Part shown: one piece after another, positions 23,933-31,586 of the stretch
Layout: every line of letters starts with the position of its first letter
Numbering within the stretch: position 1 is the first letter of the stretch
Source: M3007 sp964539805
GTDB taxonomy: Bacteria; Bacteroidota; Bacteroidia; Chitinophagales; Saprospiraceae
DNA length: 64,000 bases
Direction of reading: 5' to 3'
Assembly: GCA_964539805.1 (NCBI GenBank)
Contig: CAZIKN010000004.1
Location: forward strand, 1-64,000
Made by a program: the position numbers and the translations under genes
Notes under the pieces: model-generated
Database searches by the model: none
Seen by the model: the letters and a program-made list of their open reading frames with translations, nothing else
What the model was told of the DNA's origin: nothing

Positions 23933-24691
23933 TCAAGGCTGTTTACAAAAATTGTTTTTTGTCTGTTGTACAGCATAATCAAATCCTGTAACATCTTCTA
24001 CAATGCCATAAGTCGGAAAGCCCAAAGATGCCGAGGCTTTGTCGCCATAGAAAAAATTAAAAATGATATGATAATTGACTATGTGCTCGTTGTCCTTGTA
24101 AAACTTGTCTAAACCTGTAACGTCTATTTCTTGAACTTTTCCATTTTTCTTAGTCTGACTTGCTACAAAAATTTCTTGTTCTAAATGTTCTTTTAGTGTC
24201 TTTGGCTTTGGTTTGCTCAACCAATAAACAGTCCTAAAAATATATTCTAATGTTCTTTCTATAATTATATCTTTTGTAAAAATTTCACTTGACCAAAAAA
24301 TTGGTATGCAGAAATTTCTGCTAAAAAGTCCATTGATTTTAAATTTACTATCATAGTCGCTGGTGAAACGATTGGTCCAACCACCTTTCAAGTCGTCTGA
24401 TAAATTTATTGATACTTTAAAGTTTCTATTTGAGTCTTTTGAAAAATTATGGTCATTCAAATCATTTAGCGTTCCTGCAATAATTTGTTCTGCACCTATA
24501 TTTTTTAATTCTTTCAGTCTGTCAATTAAATGCTCTTTTGCCATTGGGTTGAAACCACTAATTGGAATGGCTAAATCTCCTTTTGTGTCCCCTTGTAAAG
24601 TTTTTAAATACTCTTGAAATCGCTCAAAAGTTCTCGGTTTTTCATAAAGGTCAATCATTATGTCAATTGTCGGCAAAAGTTCAAATGTCAT
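23933..24691 (-). CDS. Array gene, unknown protein
   Basis: 252 residues, no signal peptide or membrane helix. It starts with MTFELLPTIDIMIDLYEKP and ends with a basic tail. Segments such as FNPMAKEHLIDRLKELKNIGAEQI and YHIIFNFFYGDKASASLGFP are visible but no family is recognised. It is the last gene of the right array before the MarR/pirin pair, and it is bracketed by the 98-bp direct repeats, where an attC-like site would be expected. Confidence 0.65.
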   Translation of the reverse strand: MTFELLPTIDIMIDLYEKPRTFERFQEYLKTLQGDTKGDLAIPISGFNPMAKEHLIDRLKELKNIGAEQIIAGTLNDLNDHNFSKDSNRNFKVSINLSDDLKGGWTNRFTSDYDSKFKINGLFSRNFCIPIFWSSEIFTKDIIIERTLEYIFRTVYWLSKPKPKTLKEHLEQEIFVASQTKKNGKVQEIDVTGLDKFYKDNEHIVNYHIIFNFFYGDKASASLGFPTYGIVEDVTGFDYAVQQTKNNFCKQP

Positions 24692-24734
24692 AGTGCTTTT
24701 TTGTTTGTCAAAATTTATGAAGTGTCATTTTATG

Positions 24735-24832
24735 CCAGGATTTGAGTGATTTTGAAGATTACCGGGATTGATTTACCTGATTATTAAGGATTTACAGACG
24801 CAAGTGATTCAAAATCACTTTGCGTCGGCTAT
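24735..24832 (+). repeat. 98-bp dispersed repeat, copy 2
   Basis: Second full copy; differs from 23738-23835 by a few bases. Its hairpin arms are GACGCAAGTGATT and AATCACTTTGCGTC. Confidence 0.85.
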
Positions 24833-24840
24833 GCAATGAC

Positions 24841-24963
24841 AGCCAAAGTACTCGGGCTTTGCGTTCGGGCGAGTTTTGGAGCACAAAACTCCAAGTTTGC
24901 ACAGCCTGCCCCGATTTTTCATCGGGGTCAACCTGCTTGAAGCAAAACCTGTGTTACCAGTAG
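24841..24963 (-). other. attC-like site
   Basis: Same subtype as 27220-27344: GCGTTCGGGCG, GGAGCACAAAACTCCA, GCCCCGATTTTTCATCGGGG and GCAAAACCTGTGTTACCAG. The outer box on the left is eroded next to the inserted 98-bp repeat. Confidence 0.5.
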
Positions 24964-24978
24964 TGCGTTCTTCTGTCG

Positions 24979-25650
24979 TCATACAAATTTCGCTTCTCTT
25001 GTTAATTTACTTTTGTCTAAGTCAAGGTCGTTACTGAACCAGTCAGTCAATACTTTTTCAATTTCGCTTTTATTAAATGTCTTTGAGTTTCGTCTTGATT
25101 TTAAATAATTTTCTCTTGTCATTTTTTCGGCTACTTGTCCAACCGTTTGCAAGTCAAGTTCGTTTCCGATTTTGCTTGCTAACCGAAGTCCAGCAATTGA
25201 AAATGCAAGCCCTAAAAGTCCGATTTGCCAATTAAAAAAAAGTCCAACAAGAGAAGAAAGTAATATAACTATAAGTGTCCCTGTAACCCAGTGTGGTGGT
25301 CGCAAAATATTAAGTTTAAAACCTAATTGCTCTTCCAGTTTTCGTGTCCGTGAACGTCTGCTTTGTCTTGGTAGAATGTCTGCAAGAGAAAAGTTTGTCG
25401 AGATTGTTATATTGTCTATTTGAAGTGTCGATGAAATTGCGTCACGTAACTTATAAAATGCTTGTTGGCTAGTGCAGTCGTCTGAATTGTCAAGTTGGAT
25501 TTTATTTGCAATATGGTCACACAATTCACCAAAAGTCAAAATGTGCATTAGTTCAGTATCACCAAACTTAATGTCAAATGACTTTTCAACTTTAACGAGT
25601 AAATCGCTAATGTCGTCTGGGTCGATATTTTTGAGTTCGTAGTCTGTCAT
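24979..25650 (-). CDS. Cassette gene, ACP-like domain plus membrane helices
   Basis: 223 residues from MTDYELKNIDPDDI. The 30 residues before it in the open frame (to 25740) are translated attC DNA, so I reject them. Residues 1-50 resemble an acyl-carrier-type helical bundle (DISDLLVKVEKSFDIKFG, LTFGELCDHIANKI) but lack the DSL serine. A second charged part follows, then two membrane helices near 130-175 (TGTLIVILLSSLVGLFF, IGLLGLAFSIAGL) and a basic tail. Function unknown. Confidence 0.65.
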   Translation of the reverse strand: MTDYELKNIDPDDISDLLVKVEKSFDIKFGDTELMHILTFGELCDHIANKIQLDNSDDCTSQQAFYKLRDAISSTLQIDNITISTNFSLADILPRQSRRSRTRKLEEQLGFKLNILRPPHWVTGTLIVILLSSLVGLFFNWQIGLLGLAFSIAGLRLASKIGNELDLQTVGQVAEKMTRENYLKSRRNSKTFNKSEIEKVLTDWFSNDLDLDKSKLTREAKFV

Positions 25651-25656
25651 AGCATT

Positions 25657-25760
25657 ACCGCTAAGGTTTTCGGGCTTGGCGAAGGTGACGATTTTCAGCA
25701 CAAATGTGTCTGCGGAGCACTGAACCGACACTTTTGCCAAACCCGTGTTGGCGGTTCGGG
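25657..25760 (-). other. attC-like site
   Basis: Outer boxes CCGCTAAGG and GTGTTGGCGG; inner arms GGGCTTGGCGAAGGTG and CACTTTTGCCAAACCC pair over 13 of 16 positions. Middle part CACAAATGTGTCTGCGGAGC as at 29133. Confidence 0.6.
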
Positions 25761-25832
25761 CTTTTGTTATTTTCGCTATTTAATTTATTCTTTAGGGGCT
25801 TTTCTTTGTCCATTTTACTTTGTAGACATGCT

Positions 25833-26399
25833 CTAATCAATTATTATTACACCACCTTCTGTTGGATGGTCTTGCACTATTTTATTTGCAGGTATATCTC
25901 TTGTTATCCAAAGTATCATGAGGTCGCCAATTGCTACGAAACTAAAGAATAGACTAAAACCCAACACAATAGGATTCTTACTTGCGAAGGCATAAATATA
26001 AGGCAATAAACCTAATATTAAAAAAGGCATTATTGTCCCAATTCTGTATGCAACGATATTAATTGGAACTTTACAATGTGCAAAAGGGGTAATAGTTTTG
26101 ATTTGAAATCCGAATTTAATATCAGAAATAGGAATTTTAGCTGCAATGGACCAGGTAAAACCATGAATTGCTTCATGAATAACTATGCCAATTACTATTG
26201 CTGGAATAAACGTACTAAAGTCAAAAAAAATTCTAACTTGATTTATGCTTTCAAATCCATATGCAAGGCAGTATGGTAGAATTAAAATTCCAATTAAGGG
26301 AATTCCAAAAATCAAAGCCATTAAATTAGCTTTTTCCATCTTAAAAGTTCTTTTGTCTTCTGTCATATTCGTTGTTTTATTTTGTTTCAAAATATTCAT
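25833..26399 (-). CDS. DUF3267 putative zinc metalloprotease
   Basis: 188 residues with four to five membrane helices. HEAIH (residues 75-79) in the second helix is an HExxH zinc motif; HCKVPI and DHPTEGG downstream match the DUF3267 pattern. Probably an integral-membrane zincin with unknown substrate. Start could be the first Met (26399), or MTEDK 11 codons later. A single-gene cassette between attC-like sites. Confidence 0.82.
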   Translation of the reverse strand: MNILKQNKTTNMTEDKRTFKMEKANLMALIFGIPLIGILILPYCLAYGFESINQVRIFFDFSTFIPAIVIGIVIHEAIHGFTWSIAAKIPISDIKFGFQIKTITPFAHCKVPINIVAYRIGTIMPFLILGLLPYIYAFASKNPIVLGFSLFFSFVAIGDLMILWITRDIPANKIVQDHPTEGGVIIID

Positions 26400-26430
26400 T
26401 TAAGTCGTCTGTTGTGCTACATTAGCCTGA

Positions 26431-26567
26431 CCACCAACGGTTTTCGGCTTGGCGATATGGCGGATTTTTAGCACAAAAGTTCAATAGAATACTGCTGTTG
26501 AACTTTGCACAAATATTTCATCGAAGCACGTCAGCCCGCCTTTTGCCAAACCGATATTATACGGTCG
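26431..26567 (-). other. attC-like site
   Basis: Outer boxes ACCAACGG and ATTATACGG; inner arms CGGCTTGGCGATATGGCGG and CCGCCTTTTGCCAAACCG; middle contains TCAATAGAATACTGCTGTTG as in 28337-28440. The stop codon of the preceding gene (26557) lies inside it. Confidence 0.6.
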
Positions 26568-27198
26568 TTTTTTTCTTTGCAATCAATATTGTATGTATTT
26601 CCATTTTGTTCTCAGCCTTCTTGTAGTCCACCTTAAACACCTTAATTTGTTCAAAGTTGTTTGTTTTAAGTTGTTCTGTCAGGTGGTCTAAATTGTAAAA
26701 GTAAAAATATGTTCTGTCTCCAATACTACTAACTTGAAAGTCAGATTTAATTGGGTCGCCTTCTACAAAACTTAGATAAATTAGTCCATTTTCATTAAGT
26801 AAATTATAACAGTCAGTAATAAGTTTTTGGCTGTCCGTCTGTGACAAATATGGCAAACAAAAACCACAAATTATCCCATCATATTTTGTTTTTATTTCAT
26901 CAAGTTGTCTGCTGTCCATAATGTCAAAACTTGCAGATGGGTTATTCTTTTTCGCAAGTTCTATCATATTCGGAGCTATGTCAATTCCGTAAATATCAAA
27001 GTCAGGTCTTTTTGATAAAAGATACTTTGTAATGTTTCCTGGACCACAGCCAATTTCTAATATTTTTGCATTATACTTAGTAATTGAATTACAAATAATA
27101 TCATAAGTGTTATTATATAAGTCCAAGTCCATAAACTTGTCTTGATATAATGAAGCAACTTTATTCCAGGTTTCAAATGTTTCTTTATATCTGTCCAT
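26557..27198 (-). CDS. Class I SAM-dependent methyltransferase
   Basis: 213 residues. Motif I ILEIGCGPGNITKYLL (about 44-59), acidic loop YGIDIAPNMI, motif IV GIICGFCLPYLSQ. A standalone small-molecule methyltransferase, substrate unknown; the fold continues to LDHLTEQLKTNNFEQIKVF. Single-gene cassette between attC-like sites. Confidence 0.9.
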   Translation of the reverse strand: MDRYKETFETWNKVASLYQDKFMDLDLYNNTYDIICNSITKYNAKILEIGCGPGNITKYLLSKRPDFDIYGIDIAPNMIELAKKNNPSASFDIMDSRQLDEIKTKYDGIICGFCLPYLSQTDSQKLITDCYNLLNENGLIYLSFVEGDPIKSDFQVSSIGDRTYFYFYNLDHLTEQLKTNNFEQIKVFKVDYKKAENKMEIHTILIAKKKTTV

Positions 27199-27219
27199 TG
27201 TCGTGTCGGTTTATAAAAT

Positions 27220-27344
27220 GCCGCTAACGGTTTTCTGCTTGGCGTTCGGGCGGGTTTCGGAGCACAAAACTCCAGGTTTGCACAGCCTGCCCCGATTTTT
27301 CATCGGGGTCAACCTGCCTGACGCAAAACCTGTGTTGTAGGCTG
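27220..27344 (-). other. attC-like site
   Basis: Outer boxes CCGCTAACGG and GTGTTGTAGG, inner arms CTGCTTGGCGTTCGGGCGGG and CCTGCCTGACGCAAAACCTG. The middle carries a perfect hairpin CCCCGATTTTTCATCGGGG. Best preserved member of its subtype. Confidence 0.65.
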
Positions 27345-27381
27345 TGTTTCTTTCTATTGGGTTGATTGTCATTCGTTTCTG

Positions 27382-27747
27382 TTACTCCGTTCGTAAAATT
27401 TTCTCCATTTTTTTTCCTTTTGCTAATTCGTCCACTAATTTGTCAAGATACCGAACTTTTCGTGTCAATGGATTTTCAATTTCTTCAATCCTGAAACCGC
27501 AAATTACCCCTTTTATCAAATCTGCTTTTGGATTTAATGTTGCTAAGTCAAAAAGCATTTCAAAAGTCACATTTTTGTCAACAAGTTCTTTTATTATATT
27601 ATCGTCAAATCCTGTGAGCCAATTGATAATTTGGTGTAATTCTTCTTTTGACCTTCCTTTTCTCTCTACTTTTGTAACATAGTGAGGATACACAGAAGCA
27701 AAAGTCATTTTTGCTATTCGTTCATTATGCTCTGGTGTTATCTGCAT
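27382..27747 (-). CDS. DUF2200 family protein
   Basis: 121 residues, complete DUF2200: MTFASVYPHYVTKVERKGR near the start, then IINWLTGFDD and PLTRKVRYLDKLVDELAKGK. Small cytosolic protein of unknown function, often found in accessory contexts. Second gene of a two-gene cassette; it begins one base after the DUF1801 stop. Confidence 0.88.
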   Translation of the reverse strand: MQITPEHNERIAKMTFASVYPHYVTKVERKGRSKEELHQIINWLTGFDDNIIKELVDKNVTFEMLFDLATLNPKADLIKGVICGFRIEEIENPLTRKVRYLDKLVDELAKGKKMEKILRTE

Positions 27748-27748
27748 A

Positions 27749-28141
27749 CTATTTAATCTTTTCTAATTTTCCTTTTCGTTTTATAAGGTTTTTATAGTCC
27801 CATTGGGTTTCTCTTGATTTTTTGAGCCAACGAGTCAAGTCGTCTATATTGATGTCCGTTACATTGTTGTAAAATATTGAAGCATCTTTAAATTTTTCTC
27901 CTTTGACATTTAAGTCTTCTTCATCAAAGTCAGTACCGCTCCAAAACATTAGTCGTATTCCTTTTTTTTGTTTGCTGTAACCAACTGTTGGGTTACCGTC
28001 TAAAAACCAAACTGGGTGAGCGTGCCAAATACTACTTTCTGCTTCGGTCAATTCATTGTCAATCGCCTGAGCAAGCAAGTGGCAAATTTCCTTGTCTGTT
28101 TCTGTTTGTTGGTCATTGTATGCTTTAATCTCTTTTTTCAT
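27749..28141 (-). CDS. DUF1801 (YdhG-like) family protein
   Basis: 130 residues with the DUF1801 signatures HAHPVWFLDGNPTVGYSKQ, RLMFWSGTDFDE, and QWDYKNLIKRKGKLE. Cytosolic, function unknown. First gene of the two-gene cassette with DUF2200. Its upstream flank carries a hairpin element that seems to have destroyed half of the attC-like site. Confidence 0.85.
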   Translation of the reverse strand: MKKEIKAYNDQQTETDKEICHLLAQAIDNELTEAESSIWHAHPVWFLDGNPTVGYSKQKKGIRLMFWSGTDFDEEDLNVKGEKFKDASIFYNNVTDINIDDLTRWLKKSRETQWDYKNLIKRKGKLEKIK

Positions 28142-28175
28142 TGTGTCTGCTTGTTGTTGAGTTTACTTTCGTTTA

Positions 28176-28335
28176 GAGCATGTCTGGGATTTTCCCGCTT
28201 GGCCCAAAACGGCTCTTTTTTTAGCATTTTCATCCTTTTTTCAGTCGTGTAGCCCCGCTACACTCCTTCAAAAACAATAAAAATGCTGAAAAAATCTCTC
28301 GTTTTTGACTCAAGCAGAAAATCCCAGACATGCTC
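28176..28335. mobile_element. 160-bp MITE-like hairpin element
   Basis: Terminal inverted repeats GAGCATGTCTGGGATTTTC are perfect over 19 bp; pairing continues imperfectly through both arms to the centre GTGTAGCCCCGCTACAC, so the whole element folds back on itself. TTA is present on both sides, a likely 3-bp target duplication. No coding capacity; it needs a transposase in trans. A solo end lies at 62584. Confidence 0.85.
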
Positions 28336-28336
28336 T

Positions 28337-28440
28337 TAGCACAAAAATTCAATAGACTACTGCTGTTGAACCTTGCACAAATGTTTTATTGAAGCACGTC
28401 AGCCGCCATATTGCCAAACCGATGTCAGCGGTTCGGGCTA
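28337..28440 (-). other. attC-like site, half lost
   Basis: Keeps the middle and right part (CAATAGACTACTGCTGTTG, CCGCCATATTGCCAAACCG, GATGTCAGCGG) matching 26431-26567, but the left third with the outer box is missing where the hairpin element sits. Confidence 0.5.
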
Positions 28441-29075
28441 TTTTCTTTGTGATTGTCTTTCTTAAAATATTTAATATACCATTCGTGTTGATCAAAGTCT
28501 TTTGCTGTTTTGTCTATCTGATGTAGAGGATCAAGTCGTGAATACAGAATTTCTAATGATTCATACTCTCTCCAACTTATAATTTTAAATCCTGCTCTAT
28601 GAAGCTGAGCACCACAAACACCCATCCCAATTTGATATTTTTTATCTTCAGCATATCTGTTACCGTTATAAATTACGTGATTTCCACAAGCAGCACTAAT
28701 GTCCATCATAATAGCTAATTCTATATTGTTGTTTTGGGCCGTTTTGAGCATTTTCTCAGAAGCTTTTATCATATCTTGTGTCCAATCTATACCTGATGTT
28801 GTAAGTACTTTCGCTTCTCCTTCCAGTACGTCTAGTCCATTACCACCGTATATATCACACATTTCTCTTGGCGTCCCAAACATAAAGTCTTCAGGACAAA
28901 ATTGAGTAAACTTTACATTGTCATAATTGAGTAGCTTTAACACACTTGGATATTCTCCGTAGTTGTCACCATTTACACCACATTTAATTCCAAGCAGACA
29001 CGCACTAACAAGAACTCTTAATGGGTTCTCTTTTGTTGGTATTCTCAAATTTCGTATGTAATTTTTATCTGTCAT
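28425..29075 (-). CDS. DUF523 (TudS-like) Fe-S protein
   Basis: 216 residues. DUF523 marks: VSACLLGIKC, FCPED and SAACG give the three conserved Cys that hold a [4Fe-4S] cluster in TudS 2-thiouracil desulfurase; GMGVCGAQLHRAG follows. A desulfurase or related sulfur-handling role is plausible, not shown. The third motif is ISAACG where many members have SPSCG. Single-gene cassette. Confidence 0.85.
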   Translation of the reverse strand: MTDKNYIRNLRIPTKENPLRVLVSACLLGIKCGVNGDNYGEYPSVLKLLNYDNVKFTQFCPEDFMFGTPREMCDIYGGNGLDVLEGEAKVLTTSGIDWTQDMIKASEKMLKTAQNNNIELAIMMDISAACGNHVIYNGNRYAEDKKYQIGMGVCGAQLHRAGFKIISWREYESLEILYSRLDPLHQIDKTAKDFDQHEWYIKYFKKDNHKENSPNR

Positions 29076-29132
29076 ACTAACAAGTTCATTTTTACTATTT
29101 CAGTCATTTTTAGGGTCGTCATCACATCCTGA

Positions 29133-29268
29133 CAGCTAACGTTCCAGGGTTTGGCGAAGGTGGTGATTTTCAACACAAATGTTGATGCGGAGAACCAAAC
29201 TTTGATTAAGCACAAATGTGTCTGCGGAGCACTGAATCGCCACTTTTGCCAAACCGCTGTTAGCGATT
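29133..29268 (-). other. attC-like site next to first cassette
   Basis: Outer boxes CAGCTAACG and CTGTTAGCG are complementary; inner arms GGGTTTGGCGAAGGTGG and CCACTTTTGCCAAACC pair almost fully; middle contains CACAAATGTTGATGCGGAG and its echo CACAAATGTGTCTGCGGAG. The clearest attC-like structure here. Confidence 0.65.
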
Positions 29269-29296
29269 CGTGCTTCTCGGTTTGTCAATGCGATTG

Positions 29297-29848
29297 TCAT
29301 TTCTGTTCAAGTTGCATTTTCAGTCCGAGCAAGTCCACCTCGTTCCATGATTTTGCAAATCGTCCGTTCTCCACTTTATGAATTACAATTCCTGTGATGT
29401 TAACTTTTTTTCCTGTTGCAGGAATACCCATTAAAGTTCCTTTGTGTGTCGCTGTTGCCACAAAACGAAATGTCACATAATCGGTGTCGGCAATGAGGTG
29501 AGTTATGTTGAACTGAATGTCGGGCAAAGCGTTGCGATATTGTTCTACAAAATACATAGCACCTTCAATTCCTTTTGGCTGGTCAGGAAAAGTTGGGTTG
29601 CCGTCCACCCAGTCCTGTGCAAAAACCTGGTCAACTACTTCTTTGTTACGGTTGTTGTTCCACCCGTCCAAAATCCAAAGTCGGACGAGCTGTTTGTTTG
29701 CCTCAATTTTCTGATTTACGCTGTCCATATGTGTGTCGCATTTTGTTGTTTGTTTTGATTTGTCTGAATTGTTACAAGCTGTCAGTAGAAAGCAACTTGC
29801 AGTTAGAATTGTCGCTAAAAAGTTGAGTTGTCTTTTCATTTTTATCAC
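29297..29848 (-). CDS. Lipoprotein with SnoaL-like (ester cyclase) domain
   Basis: 183 residues. Signal peptide with lipobox LLTAC (Cys near residue 25), then a SnoaL-like fold: VRLWILDGWNNNRNKEVVDQ, AMYFVEQYRNALPDIQFN, ATHKGTLMGIPATGKKV, NEVDLLGLKMQL. Related domains act as polyketide or ester cyclases, or only bind ligands; no clear catalytic pair can be assigned. It is the first cassette of the right array, directly at the attI-like leader; start may be the second Met. Confidence 0.82.
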   Translation of the reverse strand: MIKMKRQLNFLATILTASCFLLTACNNSDKSKQTTKCDTHMDSVNQKIEANKQLVRLWILDGWNNNRNKEVVDQVFAQDWVDGNPTFPDQPKGIEGAMYFVEQYRNALPDIQFNITHLIADTDYVTFRFVATATHKGTLMGIPATGKKVNITGIVIHKVENGRFAKSWNEVDLLGLKMQLEQK

Positions 29849-29883
29849 TGTCGTTTCATTGTTGCACTGTCGTCATAGCATGA

Positions 29884-29985
29884 CCACCAACGCCCAAATA
29901 TACGAATTCCGTAAATCCCCCTGTATCCTTATTGCGCTAATCCAATTTCAAAAAAAAACGCAAACGTATTGATAATAAGCATATT
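29884..29985 (-). other. attI-like leader and cassette promoter box, platform 1
   Basis: Minus strand reads TATATTTGGGC then GTTGGTGG at the junction with the first cassette. The leader (CAATAAGGATACAGG and flanks) matches 21784-21880. TATATTTG (29895-29902) is a -7 box whose start site would fall at the junction itself. AAGCATATTATGCTT (plus strand, about 29978-29992) is a perfect palindrome in front of the recombinase remnant. Confidence 0.6.
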
Positions 29986-30041
29986 ATGCTTAATTTTACA
30001 CTTAAAAAAATAGTATACAGTCACGCAACAAGGTATGTTTT

Positions 30042-30200
30042 AAGGAAAACCCGCTCACTACATTTCAACAAAAACTCCACCTCCAGCGCTACGCTGAAAA
30101 TACCATCAGGACTTACACGGGTGGTCTTTCTAAGTTTCCTCAGGCCTTCCAGTGGACCAGATAGAGCAGCTTACGGAGAAGACACGGCATACAAATGTAA
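30042..30200 (+). pseudogene. Truncated tyrosine recombinase, platform 1
   Basis: Same frame as at 21937, but the ATG is AAG here. ENPLTTFQQKLHLQRYAEN and TIRTYTGGLSKF are encoded up to about 30137, then a frameshift; LPVDQIEQLTEKT in another frame continues the core-binding domain before homology ends. Start loss, frameshift and missing catalytic domain make it dead. It reads away from the cassettes. Confidence 0.6.
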
Positions 30201-30205
30201 CATAA

Positions 30206-30285
30206 ATTTAACCACAAAAGGCACAAAAGGACACAAAAGTTGCACCTTACAGTTTTTGTGTCCTTTGTGACTTTTGTGGTTAAAT
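30206..30285. terminator. Long hairpin after recombinase remnant
   Basis: ATTTAACCACAAAAGGCAC.. on the left pairs with ..GTGACTTTTGTGGTTAAAT on the right over about 32 bp with few mismatches and a loop near GTTGCACCTTACAG. It may insulate the MFS promoter from upstream transcription. The right arm is the TTTGTG repeat (30253-30302) also present at 22059. Confidence 0.45.
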
Positions 30286-30319
30286 CATGGCCTTTGTGGT
30301 ACATTGACACCTCAAAGCA

Positions 30320-30327
30320 TATATTTG
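30320..30327 (+). promoter_or_regulatory. -7 box of the MFS/trehalase operon
   Basis: TATATTTG is an exact TAnnTTTG match, 20 bp before the ATG at 30348. A TTTG lies 23 bp upstream, slightly farther than usual. Confidence 0.5.
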
Positions 30328-30347
30328 CCGTCAAATATTTTACACCT

Positions 30348-31586
30348 ATGCGCAACTGGCAAATCAAGCTCTCTCTGTTTCTCAACTATTTTGTCTTCGC
30401 TATTCTGCTGAACAGCGTGGGCACTGTGATCCTTCAGGTACAACAAAACTTTGGCGTCACGGAAGGGGCGGCTGCCGTTCTGGAAGCCTTCAAGGATTTG
30501 AGCATTGCCTTCGTTTCCTTTTTGGTTTCCTCCTATATTACCCGTATTGGTTATAAAAATGCCATGATGATCGCGCTGGCCTTGGTCACGGTGGGCTGCT
30601 TTTTAGTGCCATCCATGCCGGGTTTTGGGGCCACCAAACTGCTTTTTGCCCTCGTTGGCTCCAGTTTTGCGCTGATCAAGATGTCCGTTTACGGCACTAT
30701 TGGCCTCGTGGCAGCTGATAAAAAGGAGCATATCAGCCTGATGAGTTTTATCGAATCGTTCTTTATGATCGGTATTCTGGCGGGCTATTTTGTGTTCAGT
30801 TTCTTTATGGACAATGCTAACCCGCAGTCGCTCGGCTGGTTGCGGGTGTATTATTTGCTGGGGGCTATTTCCCTGGCGGCATTGGCCCTGTTGTTTTCGG
30901 CACCGCTTGACGAGTCATCGGTGCATGGGCGCACAGAAGGCGAGACTGAGCATCAGGATTTTGCCCAAATGTTTCGCCTGATGGCCATGCCGCTTGCCCT
31001 GGTTTTTGTGCTGTGTGCCTTTTTTTATGTGCTGGTGGAACAGAGCATCATGAGCTGGCTGCCCACTTTTAACAACAAGGTGCTGCAATTGCCCACCACC
31101 TTGAGCGTACAGATGGCGAGCATCCTGGCGGGAAGCACGGCCCTTGGGCGCTTTTTAGCGGGCCTGTTGTTGAAAAAATACAATTGGTATATTGTGCTGT
31201 CGGTCTGTTTGCTGGGCGCTGCCGCGCTGGTTCTGCTGGCCATACCATTGGCGGGCAATGTTAGTGGACAAGTCATCACAGGCTGGTCCGATGCGCCACT
31301 TGCGGCCTTTATTTTTCCCTTGATCGGTCTTTTTCTGGCACCCATTTATCCTGCCATCAATTCCCTGATTCTCACGGCCTTACCTGTGCAGAAGCACGGC
31401 CTTATGTCGGGCCTTATCATTGTGTTTTCAGCCCTTGGCGGAACCACGGGATCCATCATCACGGGACATATTTTCCAGCGATTTGGCGGCCAAACAGCTT
31501 TTTACTTTTCGCTGGTACCCATCACAATCCTGATTATCGGATTGTATTTTTTCAAAAAATTGCAACCCGCCGAACAAAATGACTAA
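30348..31586 (+). CDS. MFS transporter, sugar-type
   Basis: 412 residues from MRNWQIKLS; the frame is open to 30240 but the extra residues (FVSFVTFVVKSW) are repeat DNA. Twelve hydrophobic segments are visible, with the MFS inter-domain break after SAPLDESS. The adjacent trehalase overlaps its end by 8 bp, so trehalose or a related disaccharide is the likely cargo; the sequence alone does not prove the substrate. Confidence 0.85.
   Translation: MRNWQIKLSLFLNYFVFAILLNSVGTVILQVQQNFGVTEGAAAVLEAFKDLSIAFVSFLVSSYITRIGYKNAMMIALALVTVGCFLVPSMPGFGATKLLFALVGSSFALIKMSVYGTIGLVAADKKEHISLMSFIESFFMIGILAGYFVFSFFMDNANPQSLGWLRVYYLLGAISLAALALLFSAPLDESSVHGRTEGETEHQDFAQMFRLMAMPLALVFVLCAFFYVLVEQSIMSWLPTFNNKVLQLPTTLSVQMASILAGSTALGRFLAGLLLKKYNWYIVLSVCLLGAAALVLLAIPLAGNVSGQVITGWSDAPLAAFIFPLIGLFLAPIYPAINSLILTALPVQKHGLMSGLIIVFSALGGTTGSIITGHIFQRFGGQTAFYFSLVPITILIIGLYFFKKLQPAEQND

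Noticed and set aside
25651..25740. N-terminal extension of the ACP-like cassette gene
   Set aside because: The 30 codons are the attC-like palindrome read in frame.
25824..25834. End of the hairpin element at AGACATGCTCT
   Set aside because: Only 11 bases match, it overlaps a stop codon, and no second end is near; could be chance.
19600..30200. Ordinary operon of small genes
   Set aside because: Genes are separated by 100-280 bp palindromic DNA, have unrelated functions, and the same separators recur; this fits cassettes better than an operon.
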